Positions 16,981-24,423 of a DNA stretch of 64,000 nucleotides are shown here, piece by piece. Both the position numbers and the translations under genes were made by a program. The stretch is from the NCBI RefSeq assembly GCF_016862395.1, contig NZ_BOMW01000061.1, positions 20,633 to 84,632 on the forward strand. The letters run 5' to 3'. The notes under the pieces were generated by a model, which had not been told where the DNA came from, ran no database searches, and was given only the letters and a program-made list of their open reading frames with translations. Source of the DNA: Actinoplanes siamensis. GTDB taxonomy: Bacteria; Actinomycetota; Actinomycetes; Mycobacteriales; Micromonosporaceae. Position 1 is the stretch's first letter. The number at the start of each line of letters is the position of its first letter.

Positions 16981-17598
16981 ATGGGCCAACCCACGTTGCG
17001 CACCGAACGTCTCCTGCTCGTCCCCCTCACCGACCGGCACTTCGAACTCGAGGTCGAGCTCGACGCCGACGCGGAGGTCCTCAAGTACATCTCGGGGCGG
17101 GCCCGGACCCGGGACGAGGTGGTGTCCTCGCACGCCGAGCGGATGGCGCTGGGCACCAAGGTGGACGGGCTCGGTTTCTGGGCGGCGTTCGGCGCCGACG
17201 GCGGCCGCAGCGGCTCGGAGGCCCCGGACGGCGAGACCGAGGGCGAGTTCGTCGGCCTGATGATGCTGCCGCCGGCGCACGGCGACGATCAGCCGGACGA
17301 TCCGACGCTCGCCGAGCTGGGCTACCGGCTGGCCCGCCGGTACTGGCGGCAAGGGCTGGCCGGCGAGGCGTCCCGGGCGCTGCTGCGGCACGCTTTCGAC
17401 ACGGTCGGGCAGAGCCGGGTGTTCGCCCGGACCATGGCCGTCAACACCGGCTCGCGCGGGGTGATGGAGAGCATCGGCATGCGGTACGTCCGGACCTTCC
17501 ACCCGGTCTGGGACGACCCGCTGCCCGGCACGGAGGCCGGCGAGGTGGAGTACGAGATGACCCGCGCCATGTGGGAGGCCCGCCGCGGCACTCTCTGA
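16981..17598 (+). CDS. GNAT N-acetyltransferase (RimJ/RimL type)
   Basis: 205 residues. It opens with LRTERLLLVPLTDRHFE, the RimJ/RimL family start, and ends with the acetyl-CoA site region (LGYRLARRYWRQGLAGEASRAL) and the NTGSRGVMESIGMRYV strand-helix. It would acetylate a small amine or an N-terminus; the substrate cannot be told. ATG 16981 lies directly before the conserved start. An acidic loop (about 80-95) is longer than usual. A TTG-start kinase-like gene follows 19 bases later, so the two may share a transcript. Confidence 0.85.
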   Translation: MGQPTLRTERLLLVPLTDRHFELEVELDADAEVLKYISGRARTRDEVVSSHAERMALGTKVDGLGFWAAFGADGGRSGSEAPDGETEGEFVGLMMLPPAHGDDQPDDPTLAELGYRLARRYWRQGLAGEASRALLRHAFDTVGQSRVFARTMAVNTGSRGVMESIGMRYVRTFHPVWDDPLPGTEAGEVEYEMTRAMWEARRGTL

Positions 17599-17617
17599 GG
17601 AGGCCGGACGTCGGCCG

Positions 17618-18526
17618 TTGACCGACGTGCGCGGTCTCGTGACGGCCCACCTCCCGGGCTATCGGGTCGAGTCGATCGACCTGATCGGTGCGGGCACGGA
17701 CCACACCGCGTTCGAGATCAACAGCGACTTGATCGTACGGCTGAGCAAGTCCCCTGATCCGGACCGGACAGAGCGCGAGGCACGTCTTCTCACCACGGTG
17801 CGCGGCGTCGCGCCGCTGCCGGTCCCCGAGCCGGTCTTTGTCGCCGCCGAGCACGGCTGCCTGGCGTATCGCAAGCTCCCCGGCACCCCCTTGCTGAACC
17901 TGCCCGCGCCCGGCCGGCCGGAGCGGATCGCCGCCACCCTCGGCGAGTTCCTGGCCGCGCTGCACACGCTGCCGGCCAGCCTGCTGGCCGGCCTGGTCGA
18001 CACCGACGCCCAGCCGCCGGCCGAGTGGCTGGACGAGGCCGCGGAAACCTACGACGCGGTCGCCGGCCACCTCCCGGCCCGGCACCGCCCGCTGATCGAG
18101 AGGTTCCTCGGCACCGCGCCCCCACCCGGCCCCGAGACGCTGGCCTTCTCGCACAACGACCTGGGCATCGAGCACGTCCTGGCCGATCCGCGCGACGGGG
18201 CGATCACCGGCGTCATCGACTGGGGCGACGCGGCGCTGACCGACCCGGCGTACGACTTCGGTCTGCTCTTCCGCGATCTCGGCCCGGCGGCGCTGAGCGG
18301 CCTGGACCCGGCACGGCGCGAGCGCGCTGTCTTCTACGCCCGGTGCGGCCTGCTGGAAGACCTGGCGTACGGGATCGAGTCCGGGCAGCGGCGGTATGCC
18401 GACCGGTCACTGGCCGCGCTGAGCTGGGTGTTCCCCGCAACGACCGGACCGCCGCCGCGGGCCCGATCCGAGCCGGCGGCGGGGATCGCGGCCGGCGATG
18501 GCCGGGCCCCGGGTGACGGGCGATGA
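17618..18526 (+). CDS. Aminoglycoside phosphotransferase-family kinase
   Basis: 302 residues with the APH/choline-kinase fold. An N-lobe nucleotide-binding strand (IGAGTDHTAFEIN) is followed by a lysine strand. The C-lobe has the catalytic loop FSHNDLGIEHVLAD (Asp in HND) and the metal site VIDWGDAALTDPAYDFG. It phosphorylates a small hydroxylated compound, possibly but not necessarily an antibiotic. The TTG at 17618 was chosen because GGAGG lies upstream and the family N-terminus begins here; GTG at 17627 is an alternative. The last 30 residues are low-complexity and likely extend past the natural domain. Confidence 0.82.
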   Translation: MTDVRGLVTAHLPGYRVESIDLIGAGTDHTAFEINSDLIVRLSKSPDPDRTEREARLLTTVRGVAPLPVPEPVFVAAEHGCLAYRKLPGTPLLNLPAPGRPERIAATLGEFLAALHTLPASLLAGLVDTDAQPPAEWLDEAAETYDAVAGHLPARHRPLIERFLGTAPPPGPETLAFSHNDLGIEHVLADPRDGAITGVIDWGDAALTDPAYDFGLLFRDLGPAALSGLDPARRERAVFYARCGLLEDLAYGIESGQRRYADRSLAALSWVFPATTGPPPRARSEPAAGIAAGDGRAPGDGR

Positions 18527-18770
18527 GGCGGGCGGCGCCGCAGATCCGGGACGTGGCGGCGGCGCGGGCGTCCCGCACCGGACCGGTCGCGGGTGCGCCG
18601 CGACATGAGGTGGCGCGCCCGCCCACGAGCGGCGCGCCACCTCCCCCCTCGCCCGTTGTGGACGGTGCGGCGGCGCCCGTTGATACACGTTTGCGCTGTC
18701 GCTGATCCGGCAGTACGACGTGCCGCATCCGGCGATAACCTCATCACGCCCCGTCGACGTGGAGGTTGAG

Positions 18771-19679
18771 ATGGACGCTCTTGCCGGCCGGTTGGCGGCC
18801 GAAACCGACATCCGCACCCTGCAGATGAGTCAATACCTGGGACACCTCGACGACCTGCCGGCCACCGACCGGCACGGCCTGCAGCCGGACGGCACGTTCC
18901 ACCTCGGCGACGTGCGGGTGGACGCTCCGGCCGGCGAGCGGGTCGGCGACGTCGGCTACCAGAACTGCGTGCCGGCGGCCATGGCGCTGCTGGCCCAGGC
19001 CTGGTACGCGGCCGGGAAGGAACAGTTCGCCCCCACGCTGGAGGACACCCTCCGGATCTACGAGAAGGTGTCCCCGTTCCACCGCGACGCGGCCCCGGGA
19101 TTCGCGGCGCGCGCCGCCGCCCAGCCGACCTCCGGCCGTCGCGAGGCGCACAACGACTTCGGCGCGAGCCTGCTGCTGGCGCTCAAGGTCTGGGTGCACC
19201 GGGACCAGCCGCTGGCCGGCCTGCTCCCGGAGGCCCGCGCCTTCCTGGAGATCGAGCCGCGTAATCTCGACCAGCTCCGCGAGGCGGTGCTGCGCTTCGG
19301 CGGCGTCCTGGCCGGCCTGGCCCTCCCGCAGTCGATCAAGGACAGCCGGGGAGACCTACGCGATTCGTGGTTCGTGCCGGGCTACGGCCCGGTCTACGAC
19401 GCGACACCGGGCAGCCTGTCGAGCCACTGTGTCGCCATCACCGGCTTCTCCCGGCGCGACTTCTTCTGCCGCAGCGCCGGCCGGGTGCGCCGGCTGTCGC
19501 CGGAATTCCTGCTCACCTACGTCGAGGAGGCCTACACGGTGACGTCGTCGGTGGCGCTGGACGCGAATCCGGCGCTGCGGTCGCGGCTGGACACGGACCT
19601 CGAGGACATCCGCTCGTCGGACCGCCCGGCCGGGATGCCGGCGTTCAACCACCGCTGGCGCGGCGGGAACATCATGTAG
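18771..19679 (+). CDS. Hypothetical protein, possible papain-like fold
   Basis: 302 residues with no signal peptide. VGYQNCVPAAMALLAQAWY places a cysteine at the start of a helix, and much later SSHCVAITGFSRRDFF gives a histidine on a strand. That Cys-helix then His-strand order is the arrangement of papain-like cysteine peptidases, including C1 and C39 types. I cannot find the third active-site residue with certainty. A strong GGAGG ribosome site lies five bases before the ATG at 18771; the frame upstream of it is discarded. Isolated between the APH gene and the LuxR operon. Confidence 0.6.
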   Translation: MDALAGRLAAETDIRTLQMSQYLGHLDDLPATDRHGLQPDGTFHLGDVRVDAPAGERVGDVGYQNCVPAAMALLAQAWYAAGKEQFAPTLEDTLRIYEKVSPFHRDAAPGFAARAAAQPTSGRREAHNDFGASLLLALKVWVHRDQPLAGLLPEARAFLEIEPRNLDQLREAVLRFGGVLAGLALPQSIKDSRGDLRDSWFVPGYGPVYDATPGSLSSHCVAITGFSRRDFFCRSAGRVRRLSPEFLLTYVEEAYTVTSSVALDANPALRSRLDTDLEDIRSSDRPAGMPAFNHRWRGGNIM

Positions 19680-19767
19680 ACCCGTGTCGCTGCGGTCCGC
19701 ATCTGGTCGGCCGGCGCAGCCAGGCGCGGCGGTCGGCCGGAGGCCGAGGCGGACACCGGCCCGGCGG

Positions 19768-22674
19768 TCAGGCGCCGCGGTGCAGCAGGGCGGCCTCCCA
19801 CCGGTTCGCCACCCCGAGCTTGGCCAGGATGTTCGAGACGTGCACGCTGACCGTCTTCTCCGAGATGTCCAGGGTACGGGCGACGCGCGCGTTGGTGTAG
19901 CCCAACGCCACCAGATCCAGCACCTGGGTCTCCCGGCGGGTCAGTCCCCAGTTCGGCGCGGGCTCGGCCGGAACCGGCGCGGGCGGGACCGCCTGCAGCA
20001 CCACGCCGGCCAGCCCGGCCAGCCCGGCCAGCTCCCGGGTCAGCCGCCGCGCCCCGAGCCCGGCGGCCAGCCGGGCGGCGGTGGTGATCTCCCGGTGCAG
20101 AGCCGCGGTGGCGCCCCGCCGCAGCAGGCACTCCGCCAGCCGCAGCCGGGCCAGCGCCTCCCGGTACGGATGCCCCAGCTCCGCCCAGGTCGCCGCCACC
20201 GACGCCCACGCCGCCTCCTGCGGCTTTGCGCGCACCCGCGCCAGCTCGGCCTCGGCCACCAGGTTCAGCGCCTCGGCGACCGGCAGCGCCCGCCCGTTCC
20301 CCGCCGCCCGGAGCACCGCCATCGCCGCGGTCACCCGCCCGGCCAGGCCGGAGGCCCATCCCCGCCACGATTCCGGCGCCGCCTGCCTGGCGAACGCCTC
20401 CCCCGCCGCCTGCAGCCCGCAGACCGCCAGCCGCAGGGCCGGGAACGCGCCTTCCCCGTCGCCCAGCTTCGCCAGTCCCTCGTCCACCGCGCGACGGGCC
20501 GCCCGCCAGTTCCCGTCCGCGACCTCCAGGGCGGCCACAGCGGTGTAGGTGTGCCCCACGAAGTCCTGATCGGTCTTGCCCGCCGACCGGCTCATCACCA
20601 GGTCGAGGATCTTGCGGGCGGCGTCCCGCTCGTCCCGGGCCACGCACACCTCGGCCCGTACGTACTGGATGTACGGCGGCAGGTCGTCGGCCGCCTCGTC
20701 CGGCAGCACCTCCCCGATGAGCCGCTCGATCTCGTCCCAGCGGCCCAGGTCGAGCAGGATGTCCGCGGCGTTGCCGACCAGCACCATCCCGGTGGTCATC
20801 CGCAGCCCGAAGCCGGCCGCCAGATCGCAGCCGCGCCGGGCCAGCTCCAGCCCCTCCTCCAGCTTGTTGAGCATCTGCAGGCAGTAGGTCAGGTTGGTGT
20901 ACGCCCGGAGGATGTTCTCCTTGCTGTCGGTGCTCTCCGCCAGCGCCAGCCCCTCGCGCAACTGGCCCACCCCGGCCTCCCGCTCCCCCAGCAGGAACCG
21001 CACCGTGCCGAGCGTGACCAGCAGATATCCGCGCTCGACGGGCGACCGCGCCACGGTGAGCGCCGCCGACGCCTCGCGCAGCGCCTGCCGGTAGTGCCCG
21101 CTGAGCATCAGCACCCGCGCGTAGACCTCGCCGGCCGCGCCGGAGAGTTCGATCGCCTGCCGGGCGGCGGTGAGCGCGCCCGGGGTGTCGCTGGCCCGCC
21201 ACCGCAACCGGGCCAGGTGCTCGTACAGCGAGGCCCGGACCTGCGGATCCCCGTCCGCGCCGACCACCTGGATCGCCTCACCGGTCAGCTCCACGGCCCG
21301 CCGCGGGTCCCCGGCGTAGTCGAGCACCTCGGCCGCCTCGTCCAGCAGCCGCGGATAGGAGCACTCGCAGATCCCGGCGGCGTCCGGAACGCGGCGCCAC
21401 AGGTCGAGCACCCGCCCGTACTGCCGGCGCGCCTCGGCGTAGGCGTGCACGGTCGCCGCCGACCGGGCCGCCCGCAACGTCCAGAACAGCGCGTCGTCGT
21501 CCTTGCGCCCGTGGAACCAGTGATGCGCCAGCTCGGCCTGCACGATCGGCGAGGCGTCCGGACCGGCCGCGCCGGCCAGCGCGCCGGCCAGCGCGCCGGC
21601 CAGCGCGCGGTGCAGGCCGGCCCGCTCGCCGGGCAGCAGGTCCTGGTAGAACGTCTCCGCGGTGAGCGAGTGCCGCAGCTGGTACCGCTGCTGGCTGGTG
21701 CGCACCAGCACCTGCCTGGTCACCGCGTCGCGCAGGCCGGAGCGCAGCGCCGGCCCGGACAGGCCGCTCGCGGCTTCCAGGAGCTGCCCGGAGACCGGTC
21801 GGCCGGCGGCCGCCACCACCCCGACGATCTGCTGCCCCGCCTCGGACAGCCCGTCGACCCGCATCATCAGCAGATCGCGCAGGTGACCGGGGACCGGGCC
21901 GCCGGGGTTGCGCTGCTCGGCGGCGAGGATCTCCTGCGCCAGGAACGCGTTCCCGCCGGAACGCTCGTGCACCTTGGCGATCACCGAGTCGGGTAGGTCG
22001 CCCGCCGCCGACCGGAGCAACGCGGCCAGCTCCGCGGGATCGAATCGCCCGATCTCCAGGTAGACCGAGGACCGGCCCCGGATCAGCTCGCCGAAGACCA
22101 CCCGGTGCCGCGAGTCGTCGTCCAGTTCGTCGGTGCGGAACGTGCCGGCCAGCAGCACCGGGACGCGCCGCAGGTTGCGGCTCAGGAACAGCAGCAGGTC
22201 CAGCGACGACGTGTCGGCCCAGTGCAGGTCCTCCAGCAGCAGCACCAGCGGCCGCTTGCCGGCCAGCCGCCCGAGCAGCTCCAGGAACAGCGAGAACAGG
22301 TGCGCCCGGGCCAGCTGCCCGCCCTCGCGCGGGCTGCCGGGGTCGGACAGCGCCGGGATCAACGCGGACAGCGCGCCCTGTGCCCCCTCGACCAGGGCCG
22401 CCGCGCCGACCGCCCCTTCGACCGCCTGCATGGCCGCCAGCCAGGGGCTGTAGGGCAGCTCACCGGCGCCGACCGACACGCAGGCCCCGCGCGCGAGGAG
22501 CAGGTCACGCCCCGCGCAGCGCTCCTCGAACTCCTCCAGCAGGCGGGTCTTGCCGACACCTGCCTCGCCGGCGATCAGGACGGTTCGGGGGTCGCCCCGG
22601 CCGGCGTCGTCGAGAGCCTCGGCCAGGGCCGCGAGCTGAGCCGCGCGGCCCACGAAGCCTTTCGACGCTGCCAT
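19768..22674 (-). CDS. Large LuxR-family (LAL) transcriptional regulator
   Basis: 968 residues: AAA-type ATPase with Walker A GEAGVGKTRLLEEF (about 35-48) and Walker B LLLLEDLHWAD, a long helical TPR-like middle region, and a C-terminal LuxR helix-turn-helix (LTRRETQVLDLVALG, VARTLDISEKTVSVH, ILAKLGV). This is the LAL/MalT-like STAND architecture, in which ligand and ATP binding switch on transcription. It is the second gene of an operon, 12 bases after a shorter LuxR gene. The ligand is unknown; nearby hydrolase and c-di-GMP genes are possible targets. Confidence 0.9.
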   Translation of the reverse strand: MAASKGFVGRAAQLAALAEALDDAGRGDPRTVLIAGEAGVGKTRLLEEFEERCAGRDLLLARGACVSVGAGELPYSPWLAAMQAVEGAVGAAALVEGAQGALSALIPALSDPGSPREGGQLARAHLFSLFLELLGRLAGKRPLVLLLEDLHWADTSSLDLLLFLSRNLRRVPVLLAGTFRTDELDDDSRHRVVFGELIRGRSSVYLEIGRFDPAELAALLRSAAGDLPDSVIAKVHERSGGNAFLAQEILAAEQRNPGGPVPGHLRDLLMMRVDGLSEAGQQIVGVVAAAGRPVSGQLLEAASGLSGPALRSGLRDAVTRQVLVRTSQQRYQLRHSLTAETFYQDLLPGERAGLHRALAGALAGALAGAAGPDASPIVQAELAHHWFHGRKDDDALFWTLRAARSAATVHAYAEARRQYGRVLDLWRRVPDAAGICECSYPRLLDEAAEVLDYAGDPRRAVELTGEAIQVVGADGDPQVRASLYEHLARLRWRASDTPGALTAARQAIELSGAAGEVYARVLMLSGHYRQALREASAALTVARSPVERGYLLVTLGTVRFLLGEREAGVGQLREGLALAESTDSKENILRAYTNLTYCLQMLNKLEEGLELARRGCDLAAGFGLRMTTGMVLVGNAADILLDLGRWDEIERLIGEVLPDEAADDLPPYIQYVRAEVCVARDERDAARKILDLVMSRSAGKTDQDFVGHTYTAVAALEVADGNWRAARRAVDEGLAKLGDGEGAFPALRLAVCGLQAAGEAFARQAAPESWRGWASGLAGRVTAAMAVLRAAGNGRALPVAEALNLVAEAELARVRAKPQEAAWASVAATWAELGHPYREALARLRLAECLLRRGATAALHREITTAARLAAGLGARRLTRELAGLAGLAGVVLQAVPPAPVPAEPAPNWGLTRRETQVLDLVALGYTNARVARTLDISEKTVSVHVSNILAKLGVANRWEAALLHRGA

Positions 22675-22686
22675 AGGAAGCAGTAT

Positions 22687-23994
22687 TTACGTCCACGTCA
22701 GCTCCGGGAAGACGTGGGCGAGCTGAGCCCGGCTGCTCACCCCGAGTTTGCGGAACACCCGGCCCAGGTGGAACTCGACGGTCTTCGGGCTGAGGAACAG
22801 GCGCGTGGCGGTCTCCTTGGTGGACACGCCGGTGGCCACGATGCGGGCCACCGCCAGCTCGGCGGGGGTGAGCGCCGGGGTGAGCCGGGCCGCGCCGCGG
22901 GTCTGGGCGGTGCCGTGCAGCTCCCGGTCGGCGCGCTGGGCCCACGGCTCGGCGCCGAGCCGTGCGAACGATTCCCGGGCGATTCTCAGCTGGTCGCGGG
23001 CCGCCCGGCGGTCGCCGTCGCGGCGCAGCCGCTCGCCGTACGACAGGTGCACCCGCGCGGCGTCGAACGGCAGCTCCATCGTGGCGTGCAGCCGGGTCGC
23101 CCGGTCGAAGCAGCCGCCGGCGTCGTCCGGCGCGGTCAGGCCGAGCACCCGCCACGCGTTCGCCGCGATCGGCGCCGCGTCCGACCGGGCCAGCCCGCGC
23201 AACGTGGACAGGCCCCGGGAGCTCAGCGCCCGGTCCCGGAGCAGCCGGCATTCCAGCAGGTCGGGCAGGAACTCCGCGGCCGGCTGCGCCGCGCCGGCCC
23301 GCCCGGTGCGCCGATGGGCCAGGTCGGCGAGCAACCCCAGGCCGATGTCGACCGGGTCCGATCGCGGGGGTACGTCCATGGCCGGGTTCCCGCGCAGCAC
23401 GGCCAGCAGCGTGCGCACCTGCCCGGCCCGGTTCACGGCCTGCCGGTCGCCGGTCAGTGACGCCAGCGCGAGTGCCTGCTCGGCGTCCGCGGCGGCGCCG
23501 GGGAGATCCCCGGCCCGGCCCAGCGCCCAGCCGCGCAGCGCGAGCACGGCCGGCAGCCGCCGGACCGCCCCGCTCTCCCAGAGACTCGCCACGACCGCGG
23601 CGAGTCCCCGCGCGGCTGCCCGGCACCGGCCGTGCGCCATCTCCCGCCGGGCGGCCAGGACCGCCTCCCCGATCAGCGGGGCCGGCAGCCGCTCCCCGGT
23701 GGCGGCCGCCCGGCGCAGCAGCTCGGCTGCCCGCCGTGGCTCGCCGGCCAGTTGCGCGTCGGCGGCGGCCAGGGTCAGCAGCCGGCGCCGCCCGTCCCAG
23801 GTCACCCCGGCGGCGATCTCCAGGGCGGCGGCCGCGGCGGCGTGCCCGGTGGCGCCGCGGGCCACCGCCGACAGGTGTTCCAGGATCGACCGGATCGCGA
23901 CGTCGGCCTCGTCGCGTCCCGGACGCGGTCCGGTGCGCGGCGGATCGACGGACAGCGCGCCGTCGCGCGTCACGGCCAGCATCGTCGCGGACAT
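22687..23994 (-). CDS. LuxR-family regulator lacking the ATPase domain
   Basis: 435 residues. The C-terminal helix-turn-helix is complete (LTPAELAVARIVATG, ATRLFLSPKTVEFHLGRVFRKLGV). The first 360 residues are alpha-helical TPR-like repeats similar to the middle part of LAL regulators, but there is no Walker A or B. The start is well supported: a G-rich ribosome site (GGGGGGGGAG) lies just before the ATG. It is therefore either a natural short form or a truncated LAL gene. It is transcribed ahead of a full LAL regulator, suggesting the pair act together or on each other. Confidence 0.85.
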   Translation of the reverse strand: MSATMLAVTRDGALSVDPPRTGPRPGRDEADVAIRSILEHLSAVARGATGHAAAAAALEIAAGVTWDGRRRLLTLAAADAQLAGEPRRAAELLRRAAATGERLPAPLIGEAVLAARREMAHGRCRAAARGLAAVVASLWESGAVRRLPAVLALRGWALGRAGDLPGAAADAEQALALASLTGDRQAVNRAGQVRTLLAVLRGNPAMDVPPRSDPVDIGLGLLADLAHRRTGRAGAAQPAAEFLPDLLECRLLRDRALSSRGLSTLRGLARSDAAPIAANAWRVLGLTAPDDAGGCFDRATRLHATMELPFDAARVHLSYGERLRRDGDRRAARDQLRIARESFARLGAEPWAQRADRELHGTAQTRGAARLTPALTPAELAVARIVATGVSTKETATRLFLSPKTVEFHLGRVFRKLGVSSRAQLAHVFPELTWT

Positions 23995-24063
23995 CCCACT
24001 CCCCCCCCAACAGCCGTCTCGGGCTCTGCCGGGACAGCGTCGGCCGGGCGTGCGTCCGTACGG

Positions 24064-24079
24064 TAGGAAGGTCTTCCTA
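24064..24079 (-). promoter_or_regulatory. Perfect dyad TAGGAAG-GT-CTTCCTA, possible LuxR-type operator
   Basis: Seven-base arms around a two-base centre lie 70 bases upstream of the LuxR operon start. The size fits a LuxR-type HTH dimer site. Autoregulation is inferred from position only. Confidence 0.45.
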
Positions 24080-24099
24080 GCGGCGGGCCGGACACCTGC

Positions 24100-24162
24100 C
24101 TATCGGATCGCGAGCACCTACCTAAGGCTTGTGGGGACGACAGTGGTCCGATAGCGATCCGA
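24100..24162. promoter_or_regulatory. Nested inverted repeats between divergent LuxR and GGDEF-EAL genes
   Basis: CTATCGGA (24100-24107) is repeated inverted as TCCGATAG (24147-24154), and TCGGATCGC (24103-24111) as GCGATCCGA (24154-24162). The two repeat pairs overlap each other. The surrounding 23995-24423 contains no gene and must hold the promoters of both flanking transcripts. Confidence 0.4.
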
Positions 24163-24423
24163 GAGCCGCGCCCGGCAGCATGGATTCCGCCGGGCGAGGT
24201 GGTCAACGCCCCAGAGCCTCGTCCGGCCCGTGCGCGGGCCCGTCGGGGAGGGGCCCGCGCACGATCCTCTTCACGGGTGCACGGACCCGTCGAGCCGGCA
24301 CGCACCGCCGGCTCCGGGCGTCCGGGTGTACGGGTAAGGTCGGGCACCGCAATCTCGGATGACTCCGGGCCTCAAGCGGAGGCCGTCGCGGCCGATCTTC
24401 GGGCCCAGAAGCACTGGGCGCCC

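Noticed and set aside
24150..24423. Possible c-di-GMP riboswitch ahead of the GGDEF-EAL gene
   Set aside because: I looked for the conserved GEMM segments and tetraloop-receptor parts and did not find them; hairpins such as GCCGG/CCGGC are generic in GC-rich DNA.
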